Shown piece after piece: positions 8,947 to 17,119 of a stretch of 64,000 nucleotides of DNA. A program made the translations under genes and the position numbers. The stretch's first letter is position 1, and each line of letters begins with the position of its first letter. The notes below the pieces were generated by a model. That model saw only the letters and a program-made list of their open reading frames with translations, was not told where the DNA came from and ran no database searches. The stretch lies in contig JADFAD010000009.1 in assembly GCA_015665455.1 (NCBI GenBank), positions 1 through 64,000 of the forward strand, given 5' to 3'. Origin of the DNA: Oceanospirillaceae bacterium. Lineage in GTDB: Bacteria; Pseudomonadota; Gammaproteobacteria; Pseudomonadales; Litoribrevibacteraceae.

Positions 8947-8973
8947 CTCTTAGCCCGCTTACGTGATAAGGAA

Positions 8974-9004
8974 CCCGTTCACTTTCTACGTGAACGGGGG
9001 TTTT
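8974..9004 (+). terminator. Rho-independent terminator of the glp operon
   Basis: CCCGTTCAC (8974-8982) pairs perfectly with GTGAACGGG (8990-8998) around a 7-base loop, followed by a short T tract. It lies 28 bases after the glpV stop. Confidence 0.85.
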
Positions 9005-9026
9005 CAAAGAGCCCCTTCAATTATTA

Positions 9027-9920
9027 TTAATGCCCTTCACTGAATTCCGCAGCTAAAAAATCTATAAAACACCTGACCTTCTTAGACAAATACCGACGGT
9101 GTGGGTATATCGCGAACATACCAAATTCAAGTGTACTGTATCCAGGTAAAACCTCCTCCAACACACCTTCTTTAAGCTCATGCTCAACGATGAACTTAGG
9201 AATCATGCCTATACCGCCACCCGCCATCGCAATTTCTTTCACCGCTCTTGGGCTATTTGCTGCAACACGGGAGCTTACTTCGATGGACGTAGTGTGACCC
9301 TCAGGCGAAACAATGGGCCAGTGTTTACCGATACGAAAGTTACTGTCAATTATGCAATTGTGCTGAGTAATACAATCAGCAGTTGATGGGTGTCCGTATT
9401 GTTCTAGATAACTCGGTGCTGCACATAAAATCAGAGGCAAGGTTTTGATGTGTTTTGCAATGAGACTTGAATCATCCACCCCGCCGATTCGTATTACAAC
9501 ATCAATGCCCTCTTCTAACATGTCGATCATACGATCTGACATCTGAAGATCAACCTGCATATCTGGGTTCTGATCAAGGAACTTTGGAATCAACGGAGAC
9601 AATTTCATTTCTCCAAAGGTCACAGGAACGCTCACTCGAAGAACTCCCCTTGGGGCGGTTTGTTCTCCGGTCACGTTATCCACCAATGCAGTAAATTCCT
9701 CCAATAAAGGAATGACTTGGTCGTAATAACCTTGGCCAGCTTCTGTCAGCGCCAACCGACGAGTAGATCGATTAAACAACCGCACTCCGAGACTGCGCTC
9801 GACTTCACCAACGTATTTACTGACCAAAGCCTTTGATATCCCAAGTCGCTCACTGGCTGCTGTAAATGAGCCAGTTTCAACCACCGCTACGATTGTTTTC
9901 ATGCCGTCGATTGTATCCAT
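9027..9920 (-). CDS. LysR family transcriptional regulator
   Basis: About 297 residues with an N-terminal winged helix-turn-helix (FTAASERLGISKALVSKYVGEVERSLGVRLFNR) and a periplasmic-binding-like effector domain. The start at MDTIDGMKTIV is chosen because LysR proteins normally begin there; an alternative start lies 27 bases upstream at 9947. The next gene on the other strand is a glutaredoxin, followed by a GST, and a perfect inverted repeat sits between them. It may therefore control the glutaredoxin/GST genes; that target is inferred. Confidence 0.88.
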   Translation of the reverse strand: MDTIDGMKTIVAVVETGSFTAASERLGISKALVSKYVGEVERSLGVRLFNRSTRRLALTEAGQGYYDQVIPLLEEFTALVDNVTGEQTAPRGVLRVSVPVTFGEMKLSPLIPKFLDQNPDMQVDLQMSDRMIDMLEEGIDVVIRIGGVDDSSLIAKHIKTLPLILCAAPSYLEQYGHPSTADCITQHNCIIDSNFRIGKHWPIVSPEGHTTSIEVSSRVAANSPRAVKEIAMAGGGIGMIPKFIVEHELKEGVLEEVLPGYSTLEFGMFAIYPHRRYLSKKVRCFIDFLAAEFSEGH

Positions 9921-9921
9921 A

Positions 9922-9944
9922 ATTGTCAATATACCATTGACAAT
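9922..9944. promoter_or_regulatory. Perfect inverted repeat, candidate LysR operator
   Basis: ATTGTCAAT (9922-9930), spacer ATACC, ATTGACAAT (9936-9944): 9-base arms with no mismatch. It lies at the start of the LysR gene and about 110 bases upstream of the divergent glutaredoxin. It probably serves in autoregulation, though it overlaps the alternative N-terminal extension of the LysR frame. Confidence 0.6.
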
Positions 9945-10056
9945 CATTCAATAGAACACCCGTTTATCAACACTTGTTAAATCCGGATACTTGTTTTCAT
10001 CGACTCAGGGCAAACCAATATTGTTTCCCAAAAGTCAGTAAATACGAGAGTTATAA

Positions 10057-10305
10057 ATGATAAACATTGAAGTTTATACGCGCCCCGGATGTGGTTATTG
10101 CACCCACGCTAAACGGTTATTAACCAGCAAAGGGCTAGCGTTTACAGAATACGATGTTTACAAAAACCCAGAACGAGTAAGTGAAATGCGCAGCAGAACC
10201 AACGGCAGAACTTACCCTCAGGTTTTTATAAATGATGAAGCGCTGGGTGGGTTTGAAGACTTACTCAGATTAGAACAGCAAAACCGATTACCCGCTCGAA
10301 ATTGA
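10057..10305 (+). CDS. grxC: Glutaredoxin 3-type (GrxC-like)
   Basis: An 82-residue dithiol glutaredoxin covering the complete fold. The active site is CGYC (residues 12-15; Cys12 is the nucleophile), in the sequence TRPGCGYC. The cis-proline motif TYPQVFI and the glutathione-binding GGFEDL are present. It reduces protein disulfides and glutathione mixed disulfides in the cytoplasm. A GST gene follows after about 70 bases and the two may be co-transcribed. Confidence 0.9.
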   Translation: MINIEVYTRPGCGYCTHAKRLLTSKGLAFTEYDVYKNPERVSEMRSRTNGRTYPQVFINDEALGGFEDLLRLEQQNRLPARN

Positions 10306-10374
10306 GCAAAAAACGAACCTTTAAAGTTGTTGAAAGACTTACATTTACAAACATATAACATTTGGAGCAATACC

Positions 10375-10998
10375 ATGTCTGCAATCACACTATACCGTCA
10401 CCCACTTTCAGGTCATTCACACCGTGTTGAAGTGCTTTTGTCTCTTCTTGGATTAAAGGCTGACATCATCGACGTCGACTTAATGAGCGGTGCACATAAG
10501 ACCGCTGAATTCTTAGCTAAGAATTCATTTGGTCAAGTACCCGCATTAGAAGACGGCGATGCAACACTTTCCGATTCGAATGCTATCTTGGTGTATCTTG
10601 CAACAAAGTACGATGCAAATAGAACTTGGTACCCTGAAAACCTAGTCGACCAAGCAGAAGTACAACGCTTCTTATCACTAGCAGCAGGAAAAATTGCATT
10701 TGGCCCAGCCGCCGCACGTTTAGTGAACGTATTCGGTGCAGGATTGGATCATAAAACTGCCATCGATACGTCGCATGCGGTGCTGGCAACCTTCGAAGCA
10801 CACTTAGATAATCGTGATTGGCTTGCTACGAACCACCCAACCATTGCGGATGCAGCAAACTACGCCTACATCGCTCATGCGCCTGAAGGAGATGTTTCTT
10901 TGGAAGCCTATCCTAACGTGCGAGCTTGGCTTGAACGTTTCGAATCTTTAAACGGATACGTAGCGTTTGGTAAAACAGCCGTTGGTTTATGTGCCTAG
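10375..10998 (+). CDS. Glutathione S-transferase family protein
   Basis: A 207-residue cytosolic-type GST. The ATG at 10375 follows TTTGGAGCA and gives the usual start MSAITLYRHPLSGHSHRVE; an upstream in-frame start at 10327 adds an unlikely 16-residue tail. The thioredoxin-like N-domain has the cis-proline (GQVPALED) and the glutathione gamma-glutamyl contact (LSDSNAILVYLATKY). The C-terminal helical domain includes TIADAANYAYIAHA. It probably conjugates glutathione to electrophiles; the substrate is unknown. It sits between glutaredoxin and a MAPEG gene. Confidence 0.88.
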   Translation: MSAITLYRHPLSGHSHRVEVLLSLLGLKADIIDVDLMSGAHKTAEFLAKNSFGQVPALEDGDATLSDSNAILVYLATKYDANRTWYPENLVDQAEVQRFLSLAAGKIAFGPAAARLVNVFGAGLDHKTAIDTSHAVLATFEAHLDNRDWLATNHPTIADAANYAYIAHAPEGDVSLEAYPNVRAWLERFESLNGYVAFGKTAVGLCA

Positions 10999-11038
10999 CT
11001 GTTTAGCGCTCATCACTATAAATCCAATACCACCATTA

Positions 11039-11060
11039 AGAGCAGCGTAAAAGCTGCTCT
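11039..11060 (+). terminator. Hairpin after the GST gene, possible weak terminator
   Basis: AGAGCAGC (11039-11046) pairs perfectly with GCTGCTCT (11053-11060) around a 6-base loop. Only a few scattered T bases follow, so termination may be partial. Confidence 0.5.
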
Positions 11061-11167
11061 ACATTAAAACCCTTTCCGCGTTATCAAACAACATTAGCTT
11101 ATACCTCCGTTTCACGTCGAGGGGCTTTGCTGTGCGTTGATGACCTCAATAATAGGACGTAACCATA

Positions 11168-11557
11168 ATGTCTATTGAAATCCAAACCGTCGCAGCTGTC
11201 TCAGGTCTATTACTACTGCTCACTCTAATTCAAGGGACACGAAATGTTCTTTTACTCGGATTACCCACAGCTGCCGGTAATCAACACAACATAGACCCAT
11301 GGACTGGCGCGAACGATCGCTTAAATCGAGCAACTCGTAATTTAATTGAAGCCATTGCTATCTTTGCTCCCATTGCCATTGCAGTACAAGTACTTGGCTT
11401 AACGAACGAATGGACAGCATTAGGCGCTAAAGTGTTTCTTGTATCTCGTGTTATCCACGCAATTGTATTTGTTATTGGTGTGCCATGGGTTCGGACAACC
11501 GCTTGGACGGGAGGTGTAGTGGGTATTGTAATGGTTGCCCTACCACTGCTGGGCTAG
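11168..11557 (+). CDS. MAPEG family membrane protein
   Basis: A 129-residue protein with four predicted membrane helices and the MAPEG pattern: GTRNVLLLGLPTAAGN in the first loop, then RLNRATRNLIEAIAIFAP before helix 2 and a SRVIHAIVFVIGVPWVR block near the end. The family includes microsomal glutathione transferases, and the nearby cytosolic GST and glutaredoxin fit a glutathione-linked detoxification role. Bacterial members of this length are mostly uncharacterised. A ribosome site AGGACG precedes the ATG. Confidence 0.85.
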   Translation: MSIEIQTVAAVSGLLLLLTLIQGTRNVLLLGLPTAAGNQHNIDPWTGANDRLNRATRNLIEAIAIFAPIAIAVQVLGLTNEWTALGAKVFLVSRVIHAIVFVIGVPWVRTTAWTGGVVGIVMVALPLLG

Positions 11558-11591
11558 CCCCTATAAATCCGCAACTTTGCAAGACGTTGAT

Positions 11592-11616
11592 ACCCGATGG
11601 TAATCACATCGGGTTT
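11592..11616 (+). terminator. Terminator after the MAPEG gene
   Basis: ACCCGATG (11592-11599) and CATCGGGT (11607-11614) form a perfect 8-bp stem with a 7-base loop and a short T tract. Its presence argues against the upstream in-frame start of the next gene at 11597, which lies inside the stem. Confidence 0.75.
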
Positions 11617-11665
11617 CATTAAAAGGCACAACAAATACAATACGATAATTCAGGAACTTGTGACC

Positions 11666-12286
11666 ATGAAACGAGTATTAATGCTCTTAGCGAATGGCGT
11701 TGAACCCTTAGAAATGGCCGCTTTTACAGATGTCCTTGGCTGGGCTACTTTGATAGGCAAAGAAGAAATACAATTAATTGATGTAGGTTTAAGGTCTCAA
11801 ATTAAGACCACATTTGGTTTGCAATTAACCCCCAATAGACGTCTAGAAGACATTAACTTAGATGACTATGATGCTCTGGCTATTCCCGGTGGGTTTGAGC
11901 CATCAGGCTTTTATGATGACGCCTTGAGCGAACCCTTTTTGAATGTCATTCGTTACTTTGCAGAACAGAACAAAGTCATTGGCAGTGTCTGTGTATCGTC
12001 CATTTGTCTGGGTGAAGCCGGTGTTCTAGAAGGAAAATACGCAACAACGTATCACCAACAAGGAGGAAAGAGGAAACAACAGCTGGAAAGAACTGGTGCT
12101 ATTTTCGTAGACAAACCCATAGTTTCAGACGGCCTTTTCATCACCTCAACAGGGCCAGGAACCGCAATAGAAGTTGCCTTTCAATTACTTGAAAGGCTTA
12201 CAGACACTGAAAACGTTGAGGAGTTACGCCTCAAAATGCGAATACCTCAACCACAAAAAGAATGGTATCAAACACCACAAGTGTAA
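11666..12286 (+). CDS. DJ-1/PfpI family protein
   Basis: A 206-residue protein of the DJ-1 superfamily. The ATG at 11666 (MKRVLMLLANGVEPLEM) follows CAGGAAC. It shows the conserved early Glu (GVEPLEM), the nucleophile elbow region GSVCVSSICLGEAG with a cysteine where DJ-1 has its catalytic Cys, TTYHQ after it, and the closing TSTGPGTAIEVAFQLLE. Family members act as glyoxalase/deglycase-type or redox-protective enzymes; which applies is not decidable here. It lies downstream of the glutathione-linked genes but behind a terminator. Confidence 0.85.
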   Translation: MKRVLMLLANGVEPLEMAAFTDVLGWATLIGKEEIQLIDVGLRSQIKTTFGLQLTPNRRLEDINLDDYDALAIPGGFEPSGFYDDALSEPFLNVIRYFAEQNKVIGSVCVSSICLGEAGVLEGKYATTYHQQGGKRKQQLERTGAIFVDKPIVSDGLFITSTGPGTAIEVAFQLLERLTDTENVEELRLKMRIPQPQKEWYQTPQV

Positions 12287-12362
12287 TTTGAGATATATCC
12301 TACTGACTGAATAGTCAATTAAGTATCGATCAGCACTAAAGCAATGAACATACTGGCCGTTA

Positions 12363-12379
12363 TGTTTACTATGTAAACA
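12363..12379. promoter_or_regulatory. Perfect palindrome upstream of the 544-residue unknown gene
   Basis: TGTTTAC-TAT-GTAAACA has 7-base arms with a 3-base centre and lies 32 bases before the ATG at 12411. The size and position suit a repressor operator; the regulator is unknown. Confidence 0.45.
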
Positions 12380-12410
12380 CAAACAAAGTTCAAGGAAGGA
12401 CGGTTTCTGC

Positions 12411-14045
12411 ATGAGTACAATTACGGATAACAGCGGATTTAACCTTAAGAATTTAAATAATTCTTCAGCAAACGTATCGGACGGTGAAAAGATCACAGCT
12501 GAACAACTTGCTGAAATCCGTAAAGTCCAACATGAAGGTCAGATATTATCTGATACGCCTCAGCAAAACGCGCCTTCCGTGACTATAGAGCTTTCTGTTA
12601 CTCCGATAGACCCAATCGTGGTGTATTCATATCAAACGGGAACCGCGCGTTATACACCTGAAGACCAAACGGAGTTCGATGATCGAGTTCAATCCATATC
12701 TGCGGAACTCGATGCTCAATCAAGAAATCGAAATTTCTCAACCACCTCTATTTTATCTCACATCTCTGAACTGGATACCTCAAAAGGGTCCTATTTCGAT
12801 GCGAGTAGAACCTACAACGGTTATGTACCCCTAGATGAAGCAGGCGAACCAACCAAACCAACGTACGACAGTTTCGGTCGAGGCATTGCAACAAAAACGT
12901 TCAGCTTAGAAATTGAAACGAAAGACGGCGATAAAGTGACCATCCATATTGGCGAAGAATTTGGCGTAGGAACAGATAACTTCACTGGGTACAGCGGCTC
13001 ATCATTCGGATTTGAAGTTGAAGGTGAACTGGATGAAGATGAATTAGCCGCGATCCAAAAATTGGCCACTGAACTGGGTCAGTCCACCGATGCATTCTTT
13101 AATGGTCGAGGCATGGCTGAATTAAATGGCTTAGAAAGTTTTGACCGAGAAGAACTCGTTGGGTTTGACTTAGAGCTACAGAACTCATTTATCAGTCAAA
13201 GTGCTGAATTCCACTTTGAAGTTGACCAAGACAACGGAAATCAAACCTTATCTGCCTCTCAATATGGTTTAACTTACGAATTCACTGTAGATACAGACAA
13301 CAACTTAGTAAGCGGAGGCCTTGAAGAAAATGCACAGTTTCAATCTTATCTAGACCTCATCGATAAGACTGCTGCATCGTACAAAATTCATGGTGTCTCA
13401 GCCCGTGAGGTTGCATCATTCTTTAAAGATGGATTTTCTTCTGCCTTAAACATTGGTATTACCAATCAAGATGATGAAGATGACACCAATCCTTTGAGCC
13501 CAGAACAAAAATCCGTGGCTCAATCCATTGTGAGCGGACTGCCTGATTTCGAAGCTAAGTTTTTTGGGACGAATGACATAGCTCCCAATCTACAAAGGCC
13601 AAACGAAAAATCGTTTATGTCACTGGAAATTGATCAAGAAACTAAAATTCGTGAAGGCCTAAATAGCCAAGGTGAATTCACCGAAGTAACCCAAACCTCC
13701 AATTACGAAATGGATATTCGCCAGCATAAACCATTAAATGGCTTAGATTTGGTGGATTTCAAATATCAAAACTACCGTTATGAAACGTTAAAAGAAGAAG
13801 GCTCTCTGATTCGATCCATCAACATGGATGAAGACGGCTCAATCAACTCAGGGTTAGTCAGCCAATCACAATCGAAAGAAGAAACCTCAACCGAATATAG
13901 AAATGGTGATGTATCCGACCGAGAGGCCACAAAAGAACAAATCACCCAAACGTTAATTTCAAGTGATCTTGAAACGCTGCAATCAGAAAAGGCAAATCGT
14001 CAGCTTGGCTTATACAAAGTGATCGATACTTTACTAAAAGATTAA
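12411..14045 (+). CDS. Conserved-looking hypothetical protein, 544 residues
   Basis: I do not recognise the family. The protein is acidic and soluble, without a signal peptide or membrane segment. It is rich in Asn, Asp, Ser and Glu, with a low-complexity N-terminus (SGFNLKNLNNSSANVSDGEK). A central part carries beta-rich repeats in which FDLELQNSFISQSAEFHFEV resembles parallel-strand domains. A strong ribosome site (GGAAGGACGG) precedes the ATG. It stands alone between a palindrome and a bidirectional terminator. The composition hints at a secreted or structural protein, but no export signal is visible. Confidence 0.75.
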   Translation: MSTITDNSGFNLKNLNNSSANVSDGEKITAEQLAEIRKVQHEGQILSDTPQQNAPSVTIELSVTPIDPIVVYSYQTGTARYTPEDQTEFDDRVQSISAELDAQSRNRNFSTTSILSHISELDTSKGSYFDASRTYNGYVPLDEAGEPTKPTYDSFGRGIATKTFSLEIETKDGDKVTIHIGEEFGVGTDNFTGYSGSSFGFEVEGELDEDELAAIQKLATELGQSTDAFFNGRGMAELNGLESFDREELVGFDLELQNSFISQSAEFHFEVDQDNGNQTLSASQYGLTYEFTVDTDNNLVSGGLEENAQFQSYLDLIDKTAASYKIHGVSAREVASFFKDGFSSALNIGITNQDDEDDTNPLSPEQKSVAQSIVSGLPDFEAKFFGTNDIAPNLQRPNEKSFMSLEIDQETKIREGLNSQGEFTEVTQTSNYEMDIRQHKPLNGLDLVDFKYQNYRYETLKEEGSLIRSINMDEDGSINSGLVSQSQSKEETSTEYRNGDVSDREATKEQITQTLISSDLETLQSEKANRQLGLYKVIDTLLKD

Positions 14046-14064
14046 GAACCTAAAAAATTAAGAA

Positions 14065-14097
14065 CCATCGGCTTTTTGCTGGATAAAAAGCCGATGG
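14065..14097. terminator. Bidirectional terminator
   Basis: CCATCGGCTTTTT (14065-14077) pairs with AAAAAGCCGATGG (14085-14097) around a 7-base loop, a perfect 13-bp stem with T or A runs usable on both strands. It separates the convergent genes at 12411 and 14129. Confidence 0.85.
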
Positions 14098-14128
14098 AGA
14101 GTCCAAACTTATCTTCTACGTGATTGCT

Positions 14129-15436
14129 TTACTTATAGTATGGCGCTGGACGGCTACCATCATAATATTCATACAATCGAGGAGACCTTGGTTCTTCTTT
14201 ATTTTGAGGTTGATACGGGTTCCCAGTGTTTCCTTTAAGGAACCCTTCCATACCAAATAAATAATGTTGGTTTAACAAATGTCCCCACGCATCTAATCCC
14301 TGCTTTTCATAAACGTCGCCATCAATTTCGATGATTGAAGGATCTGTTCTTTCTAAAGGAGATAACACACCTAGGCGAGCAACAAGATCGTACTGATTAG
14401 CAAAGTTTTCAATGTACGGCAGACCAATTTTGTTTCCATCTTCATCGTTTACGTGCGTTACATAATTCATCTTATCGGCACAGTTAGCAAACGTGTAAAC
14501 TTCTAACTTTTTCAAAATATTGATGATCTTTGTATCTAACGCAGAACGCTCTAGGCCGTAGAAATCATCGGTCAGCAACACATCAAGAATTAACTGATCG
14601 ATCAAATCCAAGTTCAGATTTGGTTTCTCATTTACATTCTCTACCGAGAGATAAATGTTCTCGATGCTTCGCTGTAAAGCACGCAAAACATTAGCGGTAA
14701 TGATTGTGCCCTGAGAGTGGCAAAGCAGAACAACTTTATCTTTATTTGGATCTTTCAACGCTTCAATGATCGCCAATGTCGCTTTAATCGCTGGCTCTGT
14801 CATGGATTGCGCGTGTTCAAGGTCAGGGTCAGTTTTGAATATTTTCCCTACGACACACTGTGTCAAATCAAGACCAATAGAACATGTTGCATTATGAATA
14901 CACGTGACTGGACGCTGGAATAAACGGCTGATCAAATCAGAGTTGATCTTAGCAACGGCTTCATTAGTGCATATACCATTTAAGAAAAACCAATGTTCAT
15001 TTGCGAATGATGTCACACCATCAAATGGATCTGCTTGTTGAAAATAATTACTTGGACGCCAAAAAACATTCTGCACAACAGGTGGCAGTAAGGTTCTCAT
15101 CCACGGCCCTGGTTCATGCGAATAGGCAGGTACAGTCAAATCAACCAAGTACTCAAGGGTTCTTAGCGGTTTCCAAAAGTCAATAATCGTGTATTCAGAG
15201 TCTTTACGATGTGGAGGTATCCACTGCCCTACTCGACCAAAGATAGATTGTAAGTACAGTGGCGGGAAGTATTTCGCTGGTACAAAATCCAATGCCTCAA
15301 AAGCAACTTTAAACAGAACTTCGTAATCGTTCTGTTCTACGGGTTGAGATTCTAAAAGAAGTGCATTTAAAGGTTCAATCAGTTCAGATAGTTTCGGGTC
15401 AAGTTCGGAATTTGTAGCTACTGCTTCTTCAGACAT
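14129..15436 (-). CDS. Putative alpha/beta-hydrolase (lipase-like), unassigned
   Basis: A 435-residue cytoplasmic protein. The ATG at 15436 is preferred because AAGGAA lies just before it; an upstream start at 15478 adds 14 residues. The segment DKVVLLCHSQGTIITANVLRAL is a nucleophile elbow (H-S-Q-G, here CHSQG) on a beta strand, as in serine lipases. FDGVTSFANEHWFFLNGIC and later PYIENFANQYDLVARLGVL and WGHLLNQHYLFG (a possible catalytic His) fit a hydrolase of the kind that acts on intracellular lipids or esters. No signal peptide is seen. The family was not identified further. Confidence 0.65.
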   Translation of the reverse strand: MSEEAVATNSELDPKLSELIEPLNALLLESQPVEQNDYEVLFKVAFEALDFVPAKYFPPLYLQSIFGRVGQWIPPHRKDSEYTIIDFWKPLRTLEYLVDLTVPAYSHEPGPWMRTLLPPVVQNVFWRPSNYFQQADPFDGVTSFANEHWFFLNGICTNEAVAKINSDLISRLFQRPVTCIHNATCSIGLDLTQCVVGKIFKTDPDLEHAQSMTEPAIKATLAIIEALKDPNKDKVVLLCHSQGTIITANVLRALQRSIENIYLSVENVNEKPNLNLDLIDQLILDVLLTDDFYGLERSALDTKIINILKKLEVYTFANCADKMNYVTHVNDEDGNKIGLPYIENFANQYDLVARLGVLSPLERTDPSIIEIDGDVYEKQGLDAWGHLLNQHYLFGMEGFLKGNTGNPYQPQNKEEPRSPRLYEYYDGSRPAPYYK

Positions 15437-15862
15437 TTGATGTTCCTTGTATTTTCGATGTTTATTATCAGCCCACACAGATGTGTTTCTCGTTGTTATC
15501 CGAACAGCAAAATCGGTACAGCCATTTGACCCTAGCGAGGAAGATTAGTGGTGTCAGCCTAATTACCACTCTGTATTAGCCTATAAACACCTAAGATTGA
15601 GCGTACCTAAAAGCATATTTATCTGAACACCACATAATCTAAGGCGTTTACTCTCTGACCGTGTAATGCGGTGTAATTTAGATAAGGAACATTTTGAATA
15701 CGAGAGTCATATTTAAGTATTACGAAGTTTTTTTTTATATTCGAAGTTCGTATTTTTATCCGTAGTTCTTATTTATACCTGAAGCTTCAATTTACTCCTG
15801 AAGGACTTCTGCAATTCATTATTTCTGATACACTGCGCAAAAATTTATCTGAGTAATTTCCT
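15437..15862. other. Gene-free interval upstream of the rhlE-like gene
   Basis: This 426-base AT-rich interval separates a divergent hydrolase gene from the helicase. It contains the 19-bp tandem repeat described separately, a T9 tract at 15728-15736 and no reading frame that looks coding. A long leader upstream of a DEAD-box helicase gene is common in cold-responsive loci, but no known element was recognised. Confidence 0.5.
15724..15799. repeat. Four imperfect 19-bp tandem repeats
   Basis: Units start at 15724, 15743, 15762 and 15781, each exactly 19 bases. Each begins GAAG or GTAG, continues with a pyrimidine-rich stretch, has a TTTAT-like core and ends in a C/T pair. Unit 2 is GAAGTTCGTATTTTTATCC and unit 3 GTAGTTCTTATTTATACCT. 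A fifth partial copy (GAAGGACTTC) starts at 15800. The array lies 63-139 bases upstream of the helicase ATG. Confidence 0.7.
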
Positions 15863-17119
15863 ATGAGCTTTTCTTCGCTAGACCTTGATCAAAATTTACT
15901 AAGTGCCGTATCTGAGCTTGGCTACGATGAACCCACGCCCATTCAATTGGAAGCTATTCCTGCAATTTTGGACCATCAAGACATTATGGCTGGCGCGCAA
16001 ACCGGTACAGGTAAAACAGCCGCATTTGCGTTACCCATCTTGCATCAATTATCAGCGGTTAATTACGACAGTACGCCTGAAGTAAAACGCCCAATTCGAG
16101 CACTCGTACTCGCGCCGACTCGTGAACTTGCCCAACAGGTCCACAAAAGTTTTGTTCAGTACGGTGCAAATACGCCTTTACGCAGCGCATTGGTATACGG
16201 CGGCGCAAGTATTAATACTCAGATAGAACAACTGAATTCTGGCGCGGACATAGTGGTTGCTACGCCCGGTCGTTTACTGGACTTGATGTCCCGAGGCGTT
16301 GCTGACCTTAATGAAGTACAGTCACTCGTGTTTGATGAAGCAGACCGTATGCTGGATATGGGCTTCATTGATGAGATTAGAAAAATCCTTAAGAAGGTTC
16401 CATCCGAACGACAAACATTATTGTTCTCTGCAACCTTTGATCAAGCCATATTCGATTTAAGTAAAACCTTCTTAAATGATCCTAAGCTCATCGAGGTGGA
16501 TGCGCGCAACACGACGGCAACTCAAGTTGAGCAAATGGTATATGAAGTAGATGCGGATCGAAAACGTGAGTTAATCTCTCATACCATAGGTTCTAAAAAC
16601 TGGCAGCAAGTGCTCATCTTTACCCGCACAAAGCAAAGTGCAGATTTACTGGCCAGTGAAATGACCAAAGATGGCATTAAAACCAAAGCCATTCACGGCG
16701 ATAAGTCACAAGGGGCTCGAGAAAGATCACTCGAAGAGTTTAGGCAAAATGATATTAGAGCCCTTGTTGCTACTGACGTAGCCGCAAGAGGGTTAGATAT
16801 CCCAGATCTGAAATACGTGATTAATCATGAATTACCTTTCAATCCAGAAGATTATATTCATAGAATTGGTCGTACCGGTCGCGCAGGCAATACGGGCTTA
16901 GCCATTTCATTACTGAGCGCGGGTGAGAATTACATTTTAGAAGAGATTGAAGCCATACTGGATACCAAGCTTCCACAACAATGGTTAGAAGGGTATGAAC
17001 CGGATCTGACAAAACCAGCGCCTGTCTCTCGTAAAAATACCCGCACAGCTCAGAAACGCCGAGCAAAAGAACGCGCATTTGGAAAGAAGCCTTCACGAAA
17101 TAAGGGAAATAAAAGATGA
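15863..17119 (+). CDS. rhlE: DEAD-box RNA helicase, RhlE-like
   Basis: A 418-residue ATP-dependent RNA helicase. The motifs run in order: F-S-S/Q-motif TPIQLEAIPAI at about 25-35, Walker A AQTGTGKTAA near 45, PTRELA, GG/TPGR, DEADRMLDMGF near 155, SAT near 187, then domain 2 with LIFTRTKQSAD, ARGLDIPDL and HRIGRTGRAG near 340. The short basic tail (KNTRTAQKRRAKERAFGKKPSRNKGNKR) is typical of RhlE. It unwinds structured RNA in ribosome assembly or decay. Its stop overlaps the next start (ATGA). Confidence 0.92.
   Translation: MSFSSLDLDQNLLSAVSELGYDEPTPIQLEAIPAILDHQDIMAGAQTGTGKTAAFALPILHQLSAVNYDSTPEVKRPIRALVLAPTRELAQQVHKSFVQYGANTPLRSALVYGGASINTQIEQLNSGADIVVATPGRLLDLMSRGVADLNEVQSLVFDEADRMLDMGFIDEIRKILKKVPSERQTLLFSATFDQAIFDLSKTFLNDPKLIEVDARNTTATQVEQMVYEVDADRKRELISHTIGSKNWQQVLIFTRTKQSADLLASEMTKDGIKTKAIHGDKSQGARERSLEEFRQNDIRALVATDVAARGLDIPDLKYVINHELPFNPEDYIHRIGRTGRAGNTGLAISLLSAGENYILEEIEAILDTKLPQQWLEGYEPDLTKPAPVSRKNTRTAQKRRAKERAFGKKPSRNKGNKR

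Noticed and set aside
11597-11665. N-terminal extension of the DJ-1-like gene from the upstream ATG at 11597
   Set aside because: The extension would lie inside a perfect hairpin terminator, and the ATG at 11666 has a ribosome site and the family's usual first residues.
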